Positions 1-6,112 of a stretch of 12,605 bases of DNA are shown here, piece after piece (position 1 is the first letter of the stretch; the number at the start of each line of letters is the position of its first letter). Both the position numbers and the translations under genes were made by a program. The notes under the pieces are model-generated. The model was not told the DNA's origin. It saw only the letters and a program-made list of their open reading frames with translations, and did no database searches. Source of the DNA: Candidatus Microgenomates bacterium (GTDB taxonomy: Bacteria > Patescibacteriota > Microgenomatia > 2-02-FULL-39-11); assembly GCA_022866885.1 (NCBI GenBank), contig JALHWS010000080.1, positions 1 to 12,605 on the forward strand, given 5' to 3'.

Positions 1-1458
1 CTTCGTCAGCTGCCCCTTGATGATCCGGATGTTTATAAACTGATTTCCTCCGGAGAAACGACCGGCATTTTTCAGCTTGAGTCAGCCGGTATGCGTAGGC
101 TCGCCCGTGATTTGAAGCCGACGAAATTTTCCGATATTTCCGCTATGGTTGCCCTTTTCCGACCCGGGCCGATGGAATGGATTCCCTCATTTATCGAAGG
201 TAAAGAAAATCCCAAGAAAATCAAGTATCCCCATCCGCATCTCAAGGATATTCTGGCGGAAACCTACGGAATTGCCGTTTACCAGGAGCAGTGTATGCTG
301 ATAGCCAATCAACTGGCCGGCTATTCGATGGTGGAAACGGATAAACTGCGGATGGCCATCGGAAAGAAAAAGCCGGAGGCGATGAGGCGGGAAAAAGCCA
401 AATTTATCGCCGGTTGCATCAGGAAAGGCTATACTCAGACGGTGGCGGTAAACATCTTTTCCCTGATTGAGAAGTTTGTCGGCTACGGTTTCAACAAAGC
501 TCATTCCGCTTCTTATGGAATGATTGCTTATCAGACGGCTTATATGAAAACGAAGTATCCGGTGGAATTTATGACGGCGGTATTGGCGGCTGAAAGCAGC
601 GGTTCTTCCGGTCCGATAAGAGATGAAAAAATCCTTCAGGCGGTATTGGAGTGTAAAAGGATGAAGATAGAGTTGCTGCCTCCTGATATCAACCATTCCG
701 ATATTGACTTTACTATAGAAAACAACATTGTCCGTTTTGGCTTATCGGCGGTAAAACATGTCGGCACGGCCGCGATTGAAGTTATTTTGAAAGCCAGGGA
801 AAAAGAAGGATCTTTTAAGTCTTTTACCGATTTTATCAACCGGGTGGATTTATCAAAAGTGAACAGAAAGACTTTGGAAAGTCTGATCAAAACCGGTGCC
901 TTTGACCGGTTCGGTAAAAGAGCCGCCCTTCTTTCGGCTTATTCGCAGATAGTCGAAAGAGTCCATGCCGGAAAAAGTAAAAAAATGGACGGCCAGGTCA
1001 GTCTTTTCGCGGTTGATGAGGAAGTAAACCTGACGGATAATTTTCCGGATATTGACGAATTATCCAAAGAAGAATTGCTGCTGTTTGAAAAACAATTACT
1101 GGGTTTTTACCTGACAGAACACCCGTTAACGCCGTTTTTGCCGCTTTTGGAGAAAAAAGTGACTCACCGGATTATTTCTTTAACTGCGGTTAAAACGACG
1201 GTAATCATCGGCGGATTGATTACTCAAGTCAAAAAAATTTTTACCAAAAGCGGCAACCGCGAAATGGCTTTTGTGAAACTGGATGATTTCACGGCAACGA
1301 TAGAATTGATAGTTTTCCCGAGTACTTATGAACGGACACAGTCTCTTTGGGTTAACGATAAAGTAATATTGGTCAAGGGGAAAGTGAATGAAAGAGATGA
1401 CCGGTTATCAGTGATTGTCGATGACGTGAAATTGCTTACAATGGAAAAAACCTCTTGA
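1..1458 (+). CDS. dnaE: DNA polymerase III alpha subunit, C-terminal part (5' end outside window)
   Basis: This is the replicative polymerase subunit that extends DNA at the fork. The frame is open from base 1 and gives about 485 residues, so the gene begins upstream. The visible part contains the conserved IFQLES, FRPGP, YQEQ and GYGFNKAHSA blocks of bacterial C-family polymerases (fragment residues ~24-170). A helix-hairpin-helix-like segment follows (LSKVNRKTLESLIKTGAFD, ~285-302), then QVSLF (~332-336), which fits the beta-clamp-binding pentapeptide consensus. A C-terminal OB-fold spans about 400-480 (IGGLITQVKKIFTKSG onward). The PHP domain and, by comparison with E. coli, the catalytic aspartates lie before the window. 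The protein ends soon after the OB-fold, without the longer tau-binding tail of E. coli DnaE. No terminator follows; the stop codon overlaps the promoter of the next operon. Confidence 0.97.
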   Translation, partial: LRQLPLDDPDVYKLISSGETTGIFQLESAGMRRLARDLKPTKFSDISAMVALFRPGPMEWIPSFIEGKENPKKIKYPHPHLKDILAETYGIAVYQEQCMLIANQLAGYSMVETDKLRMAIGKKKPEAMRREKAKFIAGCIRKGYTQTVAVNIFSLIEKFVGYGFNKAHSASYGMIAYQTAYMKTKYPVEFMTAVLAAESSGSSGPIRDEKILQAVLECKRMKIELLPPDINHSDIDFTIENNIVRFGLSAVKHVGTAAIEVILKAREKEGSFKSFTDFINRVDLSKVNRKTLESLIKTGAFDRFGKRAALLSAYSQIVERVHAGKSKKMDGQVSLFAVDEEVNLTDNFPDIDELSKEELLLFEKQLLGFYLTEHPLTPFLPLLEKKVTHRIISLTAVKTTVIIGGLITQVKKIFTKSGNREMAFVKLDDFTATIELIVFPSTYERTQSLWVNDKVILVKGKVNERDDRLSVIVDDVKLLTMEKTS

Positions 1459-1483
1459 CTTGAATTGTTTTACACTTTAAAAT
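1455..1483 (+). promoter_or_regulatory. Sigma70-type promoter for the ATP synthase operon
   Basis: A TTGACT -35 box (1455-1460) and a TAAAAT -10 box (1478-1483) are separated by exactly 17 bases. Each box differs from consensus at one position. The -35 box overlaps the dnaE stop codon (1456-1458). A start site about 7 bases past the -10 box would fall near 1490, only about 8 bases before the GTG of atpZ. It is the best promoter I see in the window and stands directly before the first atp gene. Confidence 0.8.
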
Positions 1484-1497
1484 AATGACAAATTTAA

Positions 1498-1797
1498 GTG
1501 AAGCGTAAGGTATTAAAATTCGATCAAGAAAAGAAATTAGAAACAAAAGAAGAAATAGTACCTGCGGAAAAATTAGCTGATAATAATTTTTTTCAAGTTA
1601 CTAGTTCGTTATTTTTAGTTTCTGAATTAGGTCTTTCAATTGCGATACCGATCGCTGGGGGAGCCTTTTTGGGATCAATAATCGATAGAAGATTCGGTAC
1701 GAATCCCAAAATGACTCTCTTTTTTCTTTTACTTGGATTTGTTACCGGGATAATGATGGGGTATAAAATAGTAAAGACTTTACAAAATAAAGATTGA
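1498..1797 (+). CDS. atpZ: AtpZ/AtpI-family F0F1 ATP synthase accessory membrane protein
   Basis: This 99-residue protein has a charged N-terminal tail (~1-35) and two membrane helices (~44-62 and ~72-90). The helices are joined by a short DRRFGTNPK loop. This matches the two-helix ATPase_gene1/AtpZ family encoded first in many atp operons, whose members are thought to help c-ring assembly or cation supply. The start is forced: a TAA lies immediately before the GTG at 1498 in the same frame and no in-frame ATG occurs until after the first helix. No Shine-Dalgarno site precedes it, so translation is probably leaderless or nearly so. An ATG at 1485 in another frame opens only a seven-codon ORF ending at 1508; a small indel joining it to this frame is a less likely alternative. 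Over 1501-1800 the G+C is about 32% by hand count, visibly lower than in dnaE. Confidence 0.85.
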   Translation: MKRKVLKFDQEKKLETKEEIVPAEKLADNNFFQVTSSLFLVSELGLSIAIPIAGGAFLGSIIDRRFGTNPKMTLFFLLLGFVTGIMMGYKIVKTLQNKD

Positions 1798-1800
1798 TGT

Positions 1801-2595
1801 ATGCACATCTCAATTAGAGCGGAAAATATTTTTAATTTAGGCAATATTATTCCTGTCTCCAATTCACTTCTAACCACCTGGTTAGTAATGGTCATTCTTC
1901 TGGTTGTGTCTTTTTTGGCCACTAGAAAGATAAAAAAAATTCCCGGTACCCTGCAGACGGTTTTTGAAGTGTTAGTTGACGGCATTTATTCCTTATTTGA
2001 AGGAATTTTGGGTGATAAGATTAAAATTCATTTTCCGATCGTTGCTACAATTTTTATGTTTGTTCTTTTTAATAACTGGGCGGGTTTGATTCCTGGAGTA
2101 GGAACGATCGGTTTTTTTGAGAGAGAAAAAAAAGAAGCCCGACAAGTTGCGCCTTATGTGCAAGCAAGCAACACAACCAATAATGAGACATCATCCGCTA
2201 AATTCGTCCCGATCTTCCGGGCAGGGACAGCCGATTTGAACACAACGACAGCTTTAGGTTTAATTGCAGTTATATATATCCAGTACGCCGGGATAAAAGC
2301 GTTGGGACTTACCTATTTCAAAAAATTCTTCAATTTTTCAAACCCGATTAACGCTTTTGTCGGGATGCTGGAGCTGATTTTGGAGTTTGCCAAAATTATC
2401 TCTTTCTATTTCCGTCTGTTCGGTAATGTCTTTGCCGGAGAGGTTCTGTTGACAGTGATTGCTTTTTTAATCCCGATTATCGCTCCGCTTCCCTTTATCG
2501 GTTTGGAGCTTTTTGTCGGTTTTATCCAGGCTTTGGTATTTTCGCTTTTGACAACCGTTTTCTTATCATTGGCCGTGGTTAAAGCGGAGCATTAA
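1801..2595 (+). CDS. atpB: F-type ATP synthase subunit a
   Basis: This is the stationary F0 membrane subunit that forms the proton half-channels against the c-ring. The 264-residue protein has several hydrophobic helices. Its last helices carry the essential arginine in RLFGNVFAGE (R205, equivalent to E. coli R210), with N209 and E214, then Q243 in FVGFIQALVF (equivalent to E. coli Q252). The TADLNTT block (~143-149) is also typical. Between NNWAGLIPGVG and TADLNTT lies an extra hydrophilic loop of about 35 residues (~104-138), rich in charged residues, N and T and ending FVPIFR. Most bacterial subunits are shorter there. The ATG at 1801 is 3 bases past the atpZ stop and has no clear Shine-Dalgarno site, so translation may be coupled to atpZ. 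Confidence 0.96.
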   Translation: MHISIRAENIFNLGNIIPVSNSLLTTWLVMVILLVVSFLATRKIKKIPGTLQTVFEVLVDGIYSLFEGILGDKIKIHFPIVATIFMFVLFNNWAGLIPGVGTIGFFEREKKEARQVAPYVQASNTTNNETSSAKFVPIFRAGTADLNTTTALGLIAVIYIQYAGIKALGLTYFKKFFNFSNPINAFVGMLELILEFAKIISFYFRLFGNVFAGEVLLTVIAFLIPIIAPLPFIGLELFVGFIQALVFSLLTTVFLSLAVVKAEH

Positions 2596-2606
2596 AAAAT
2601 GTTTTT

Positions 2607-2678
2607 GTCCGCCTAAGCTTACTTTGAGGCTTTTCAGTACTATCCGTACACGCCTCAAAGAGCGCTTTAGCGGCGGAC
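2607..2678 (+). promoter_or_regulatory. Large imperfect stem-loop in the atpB-atpE intergenic region
   Basis: Outer arms GTCCGCC (2607-2613) and GGCGGAC (2672-2678) are perfect complements. So are inner arms TTTGAGGC (2623-2630) and GCCTCAAA (2652-2659). The segments between them also pair partly (CTAAGC with GCGCTTTAG). The apical loop contains a further GTAC/GTAC mini-stem (2637-2640 with 2646-2649). No T-run follows, so it does not look like a terminator. It probably acts in the mRNA, for example as a processing or stability element that sets atpE expression. No protein-coding signal is seen here. Confidence 0.7.
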
Positions 2679-2681
2679 TCA

Positions 2682-2716
2682 ACCCGTTTAAATTTTTAAG
2701 AAAAATTTGTTCGGGT
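2682..2716 (+). promoter_or_regulatory. Second hairpin just before the atpE ribosome binding site
   Basis: ACCCG (2682-2686) pairs with CGGGT (2712-2716), and AAATTTTT (2690-2697) pairs with AAAAATTT (2701-2708). The loop is AAG, and there is one 3x3 internal mismatch. The structure ends two bases before the AGGAGGTG ribosome binding site, leaving that site just outside the fold. It lacks a T-run. Together with the larger stem-loop upstream it fills nearly all of the 136-base gap before atpE. Confidence 0.65.
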
Positions 2717-2718
2717 AG

Positions 2719-2726
2719 AGGAGGTG
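2719..2726 (+). promoter_or_regulatory. Strong Shine-Dalgarno site of atpE (decides the start)
   Basis: AGGAGGTG lies 5 bases before the ATG at 2732. It is the longest anti-SD match in the window. It fixes the atpE start at 2732 rather than at the in-frame TTG at 2624, which would translate through both hairpins. Confidence 0.9.
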
Positions 2727-2731
2727 TTATT

Positions 2732-2959
2732 ATGCCGGCGGAAGGTTTAAAATATTTAGGTACAGCATTAGCAATCGGTCTAGGAGCGTTAGGACCGGGT
2801 ATCGGAATTGGTCTTATTGCCTCCAAAGCCATGGAAGCAATTGGCCGAAATCCGGAAGCCACCAACAAAATCCAGACAAACATGATTTTGGGTATGGCTT
2901 TTGCCGAAGCGGTCGCGATCTATGCTTTGGTTATTTCACTTATTATTAAATTCGTCTAA
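2732..2959 (+). CDS. atpE: F-type ATP synthase subunit c (proteolipid)
   Basis: This is the membrane rotor subunit, which forms an oligomeric ring. The 75-residue protein is a two-helix hairpin with the glycine-rich first helix (GLGALGPGIGIG, ~17-28), the polar loop GRNPEA (~38-43) and the ion-binding glutamate E59 in GMAFAEAVAIYALV. Compared with the Na+-binding rings of Ilyobacter type, the Gln position is I26 and the Ser/Thr after the glutamate are A60 and V61, while Tyr64 is kept. This pattern argues for proton coupling. The start is the ATG at 2732 behind a very strong Shine-Dalgarno site. High translation fits the need for many c copies per enzyme. Confidence 0.96.
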   Translation: MPAEGLKYLGTALAIGLGALGPGIGIGLIASKAMEAIGRNPEATNKIQTNMILGMAFAEAVAIYALVISLIIKFV

Positions 2960-2960
2960 T

Positions 2961-2982
2961 CCCGAAAATTATCGGGGTTTTC
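2961..2982 (+). terminator. Short hairpin with T-run between atpE and atpF (possible attenuator)
   Basis: CCCGA (2961-2965) pairs with TCGGG (2972-2976) around an AAATTA loop, followed by GTTTTCT. The five-base stem is short, so it is at most a weak terminator or an RNA 3'-end stabiliser. It would let more transcripts end after atpE than continue into atpF, in line with subunit stoichiometry. Confidence 0.4.
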
Positions 2983-2983
2983 T

Positions 2984-2988
2984 GGAGG
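2984..2988 (+). promoter_or_regulatory. Shine-Dalgarno site of atpF
   Basis: GGAGG lies 4 bases before the ATG at 2993 and supports that start. Apart from atpE, few other genes in the window have such a clear site. Confidence 0.8.
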
Positions 2989-2992
2989 ATAT

Positions 2993-3493
2993 ATGGAACA
3001 ATTAGGAATACAACCAGTACAGCTTCTTGCCCAGATCCTGAATTTTGCTTTACTGGTGTTTTTACTTAATAAAGTATTATATAAGCCGATCGTCAAGGCG
3101 CTTGAAGAACGGAAGAAAAAAATAGCCGAAGGATTGGTGTATTCCGATAAGATGAAAGCGGAATTGGAAAAAAGCGATAAAAAGGGGCAGGAAGTGATTT
3201 CCAATGCCAGAGATGAAGCCAAAAAAATCTTTGACGAAGCGAAAAAATCCTCCAGAAAGATGGAAGCGGAAACTTTGGAAAAAGCCCAAAAAGAAGCCGC
3301 GGGAATTATCGAAAAAGGACGAAAAGAAGTGGTAGCGCAAAGGGCGGAAATGGAAAAGCAGCTTAAGGATGAAACGGTAAACATCGCCGGAAGGATTGTA
3401 GAGAAATTGCTGGGTGATGTATTGGACTCAAGGGGTCATGAAGCGATTATAAACAGAAAAATCAAAGAAGCAGTCAAACAAGTCAGGCAATGA
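2993..3493 (+). CDS. atpF: F-type ATP synthase subunit b
   Basis: This is the peripheral-stalk subunit, anchored in the membrane by one N-terminal helix (~10-29, LLAQILNFALLVFLLNKVLY). The conserved KPIVKALEER follows. The rest is a long, highly charged coiled coil (~35-140) that reaches up to F1 and binds delta. At 166 residues the length is normal for the family, and no delta domain is fused to it, unlike the b-delta fusions of some actinobacteria. A single b gene means a homodimeric stalk is likely. The stop codon overlaps the start of atpH in an ATGA arrangement. Confidence 0.94.
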   Translation: MEQLGIQPVQLLAQILNFALLVFLLNKVLYKPIVKALEERKKKIAEGLVYSDKMKAELEKSDKKGQEVISNARDEAKKIFDEAKKSSRKMEAETLEKAQKEAAGIIEKGRKEVVAQRAEMEKQLKDETVNIAGRIVEKLLGDVLDSRGHEAIINRKIKEAVKQVRQ

Positions 3494-3759
3494 ATATGAA
3501 AAATAGCAATGAAAGCAATAAGGAAAACGGAGATGCCACCGAAGAAATTGTGGTGACCAGTGCGATGGCTCTGTCGGCCCAACAGCTTAGTCAAATAAAA
3601 AAAATTATTCCCGTAGAGATTGCTTCAACCCTGCCGATGGTTAATAAGGTCAATAAAAAAATTTTAGCCGGTTTCATTATCGAAGTTGGCGACTGGTCGC
3701 TTGATGCCAGCTTAAACTACGAACTGAAAGAATTAATTGCCTATGCCAAAAGCCAATGA
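3490..3759 (+). CDS. atpH: F-type ATP synthase subunit delta (OSCP), only the C-terminal domain
   Basis: This protein links the peripheral stalk to the top of F1. It has only 89 residues, about half the usual ~180. After a hydrophilic N-terminal stretch (~1-18, rich in N, E and K) comes the OSCP C-terminal domain. VVTSAMALSAQQLSQIKKI (~21-39) corresponds to the conserved VTSA...LS..Q strand-helix, and AGFIIEVGDWSLDASL (~60-75) to the family's GG..I..GD...D.SL signature. The N-terminal helical bundle, which in E. coli binds the N-terminal helices of alpha, is absent. It is not found in atpF either. The ATG at 3490 overlaps the atpF stop, so translation is probably coupled; a second in-frame ATG lies at 3496. 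The 3' end overlaps atpA by 17 bases. I am sure of the family and less sure how the short form works. Confidence 0.88.
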   Translation: MNMKNSNESNKENGDATEEIVVTSAMALSAQQLSQIKKIIPVEIASTLPMVNKVNKKILAGFIIEVGDWSLDASLNYELKELIAYAKSQ

Positions 3760-5251
3760 ATCTAAAAAAATAGCAGATGATATTTTATCCCGTCTGGGGG
3801 TAATAAAAACGCAAATAAAAATCGGTTTCAGGGGTTATGTGACGGAAGTGGCTGATGGCGTGGCAAAAGTGGCCGGCTTGCCGGATATTTCTTATTTGGA
3901 ATTAGTGGAATTTCCCAACGGGACTATCGGGTTGGCCATCAATCTTGAGGAAAAAACAGTCGGCGTGATCGTTTTGGGTGACTTCCTCCAAATTCACGAA
4001 GGCGACATGGTTTCCGGGACAAAAAGATTACTATCCATTGGAGTGGGTGAAGAATTATTGGGAAGGGTAATCGATCCGTTGGGAAATCCTTTGGACGGAA
4101 AAGGAAAAATTGCTTTTAAGAATTATTACCCCATCGAAAAAATCGCTCCCGGAGTGATAAAGAGAAGACCGGTGAATACCCCGATCCAAACAGGTATAAA
4201 ATCAATCGATAGCATGATCCCAATTGGTCGGGGTCAAAGGGAGCTGATTATCGGTGACCGCGGTATCGGCAAAACCGCTTTAGTCGTAGATACGATTATT
4301 AATCAGAAAGAAGAAAATGTTATCTGTATTTATGTGGCTATCGGTCAAAAAACTTCGAGGATTGCTCAACTTATTGATACATTGGAAAAATATGGCGCCA
4401 TGAAACACACAATCATTGTGGCCGCCAACGCTTCAGATTCGGCTTCACTCCAATACATCGCCCCATATACCGGTTGTGCCATCGGCGAATATTTTATGGA
4501 CGGCGGGAAAGACGCTTTGGTAATTTACGATGATTTGACAAAACATGCTTGGGCATACAGGCAAATTTCCCTGATTTTACGACGGCCTTCAGGCCGGGAG
4601 GCTTATCCCGGTGATATTTTTTACCTTCACAGCCGTTTGCTTGAGAGAGCCTGTCATTTAGCGGAAGATTTTGGCGGTGGGTCGTTAACCGCCTTGCCGA
4701 TTATAGAAACTCAAGCCGGGGATATGTCGGCTTATATCCCAACTAACGTTATTTCCATTACCGACGGACAAATTTATCTTGAACCGGATCTTTTTTATGC
4801 CGGTATCCGGCCTGCCATCAACGCCGGTCTTTCCGTTTCCCGCGTTGGTAGCGCCGCTCAAATAAAAGCCATGAAGCAGGTGGCCGGAAAATTACGGTTA
4901 GACTTAGCTCAATATCGGGAGTTGGCCGCTTTTGCCCAATTTGCCAGCGATTTGGATGAATCAACAAAATCCCAAATTGAGCGAGGCGGACGGATGGTGG
5001 AACTTCTAAAGCAACGCCAATACCTGCCGATGAGCGTGGAAAAGCAAGTAGTATTGCTTTTTGCCGGTTCCGCCGGTCTTCTTGATGATATACCGATCGA
5101 TAGAATTTCCGAGTTTGAAGACAGTTTTATGGAACATATGGCAACAAACAACCAAAAATTACTGCAGAAAATTAAGAAAGAGAAGAAACTGGATGAGGAA
5201 ACCGAAAAAGAATTAAAAAAGATTACCGAAGAATTTAAGAAGTCTTTCTGA
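3743..5251 (+). CDS. atpA: F-type ATP synthase subunit alpha
   Basis: This is the non-catalytic nucleotide-binding subunit of the F1 hexamer. The 502 residues include the beta-barrel region (~25-95), the nucleotide-binding domain and a C-terminal helical domain. Landmarks are GRVIDPLGNPLDGKG (~108-121), PIGRGQRELIIGDR (~160-173), IYDDL (~261-265), RPSGREAYPGD (~281-291) and the arginine finger R367 in SVSRVG (E. coli R376). The P-loop reads GDRGIGKT (171-178), whereas the family norm is GDRQTGKT. I chose the ATG at 3743 over the in-frame TTG at 3737. The start overlaps atpH by 17 bases and lacks a good Shine-Dalgarno site, so translational coupling is likely. The N-terminal helix that normally contacts delta appears to be present (~7-18). 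Confidence 0.97.
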   Translation: MPKANESKKIADDILSRLGVIKTQIKIGFRGYVTEVADGVAKVAGLPDISYLELVEFPNGTIGLAINLEEKTVGVIVLGDFLQIHEGDMVSGTKRLLSIGVGEELLGRVIDPLGNPLDGKGKIAFKNYYPIEKIAPGVIKRRPVNTPIQTGIKSIDSMIPIGRGQRELIIGDRGIGKTALVVDTIINQKEENVICIYVAIGQKTSRIAQLIDTLEKYGAMKHTIIVAANASDSASLQYIAPYTGCAIGEYFMDGGKDALVIYDDLTKHAWAYRQISLILRRPSGREAYPGDIFYLHSRLLERACHLAEDFGGGSLTALPIIETQAGDMSAYIPTNVISITDGQIYLEPDLFYAGIRPAINAGLSVSRVGSAAQIKAMKQVAGKLRLDLAQYRELAAFAQFASDLDESTKSQIERGGRMVELLKQRQYLPMSVEKQVVLLFAGSAGLLDDIPIDRISEFEDSFMEHMATNNQKLLQKIKKEKKLDEETEKELKKITEEFKKSF

Positions 5252-5252
5252 T

Positions 5253-6110
5253 ATGGCTAACATAAAAATCGTCAAAAGACGTATCAAGTCGGCCCAAAAC
5301 ATTTCCCAAATCACCAGAGCGATGGAAATGGTGGCCGCTTCCAAGATGAAAAAAGCTCAAGAGACGGCAATCTTGGGCAAGCCATACGCGGAAAAAATCT
5401 ATCAGGTGGTTTCCGAATTTGCCAGCAGGATCGATAAAAAAGCTCATCCTCTTCTGTCTGACGGTTATTCTTCCGGAAAGATCTTGATTATAATGATTTC
5501 GACAAACAAAGGGCTTTGCGGCGGTTTGAATACCAACCTTTTCCGGGCAATCAATAACTGGTGGAATCAAAATGATAATTTGGAATTTGTCACTTTAGGC
5601 AAAAAGGGGAGTAGCTTTGTTACCAGGACCGGAAAAAATCTGACGGCTGATTTTTCTCTCGAGAGAAAATTTACGGAGAGCGTATCGGCAGTTACAAAAA
5701 TCATGGTTGACGGCTTTATTAACCATACTTATAAGGAAGTTTACTTAGTTTACAATGTTTTTATAAACGCCCTAAAACAAATTCCGGTTAAAAAAAGAAT
5801 TTTGCCTATCCGTTTGGCAGAGGAAAACCTAATTTCCAAAGAGACGGAATCGTCAGAATTCTTGATTGAACCGGGAATTGATGAAATTCTTGAGGATTTA
5901 TTACCGCATTATCTCGAAAATCAATTGAGGACAGCGATTTTTGAGTCAGAGGCCTCGGAACATTCGGCCAGAATGATTGCCATGAAAAACGCCACCGATG
6001 CCGCTAACGATTTGACTTTTGAACTGACGCTAGTTTACAACAAAGCGCGTCAGGAGAAGATTACTAATGAAATTGCCGATATCGTGACGGCGAGAATGGC
6101 GGTCGAATAA
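5253..6110 (+). CDS. atpG: F-type ATP synthase subunit gamma
   Basis: This is the central rotor shaft that turns inside the alpha/beta hexamer. At 285 residues it has the usual length. The N-terminal helix carries the conserved RRIKSAQNISQITRAMEMVA (~9-28). The globular part contains STNKGLCGGLN (~83-93, family consensus SDRGLCGGLN). The C-terminal helix has SEHSARMIAMKNATDAANDL (~236-255) and the final coiled-coil arm. The ATG at 5253 follows the atpA stop after one base. No strong Shine-Dalgarno site is visible, so translation is probably coupled to atpA. Confidence 0.96.
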   Translation: MANIKIVKRRIKSAQNISQITRAMEMVAASKMKKAQETAILGKPYAEKIYQVVSEFASRIDKKAHPLLSDGYSSGKILIIMISTNKGLCGGLNTNLFRAINNWWNQNDNLEFVTLGKKGSSFVTRTGKNLTADFSLERKFTESVSAVTKIMVDGFINHTYKEVYLVYNVFINALKQIPVKKRILPIRLAEENLISKETESSEFLIEPGIDEILEDLLPHYLENQLRTAIFESEASEHSARMIAMKNATDAANDLTFELTLVYNKARQEKITNEIADIVTARMAVE

Positions 6111-6112
6111 TT

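Noticed and set aside
187..696. Long antisense open frame inside dnaE
   Set aside because: It is a shadow of strong dnaE coding and shows no family motif or own start signals. The same holds for the other antisense frames under atpB, atpE, atpF, atpA, atpG, the isomerase gene and carB.
1485..1508. ATG at 1485 as the atpZ start
   Set aside because: It is in another frame and stops after seven codons; it would need an indel to join atpZ.
2624..2731. N-terminal extension of atpE from an in-frame TTG at 2624
   Set aside because: It would translate through both hairpins into a charged segment unlike any c subunit, and the AGGAGGTG site points to the ATG at 2732.
3737..3742. Alternative TTG start for atpA
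   Set aside because: An ATG lies two codons downstream; neither start has a Shine-Dalgarno, and ATG is the simpler choice.
4583..4596. CGGCCT/AGGCCG inverted repeat in atpA
   Set aside because: It falls in the conserved RPSGREA codons and has a two-base loop; best explained by codon choice.
5652..5669. 18-base perfect palindrome in atpG centred on CTCGAG
   Set aside because: It encodes DFSLERKF in normal frame, has no loop or T-run, and one such palindrome in 12.6 kb is only mildly unlikely by chance.
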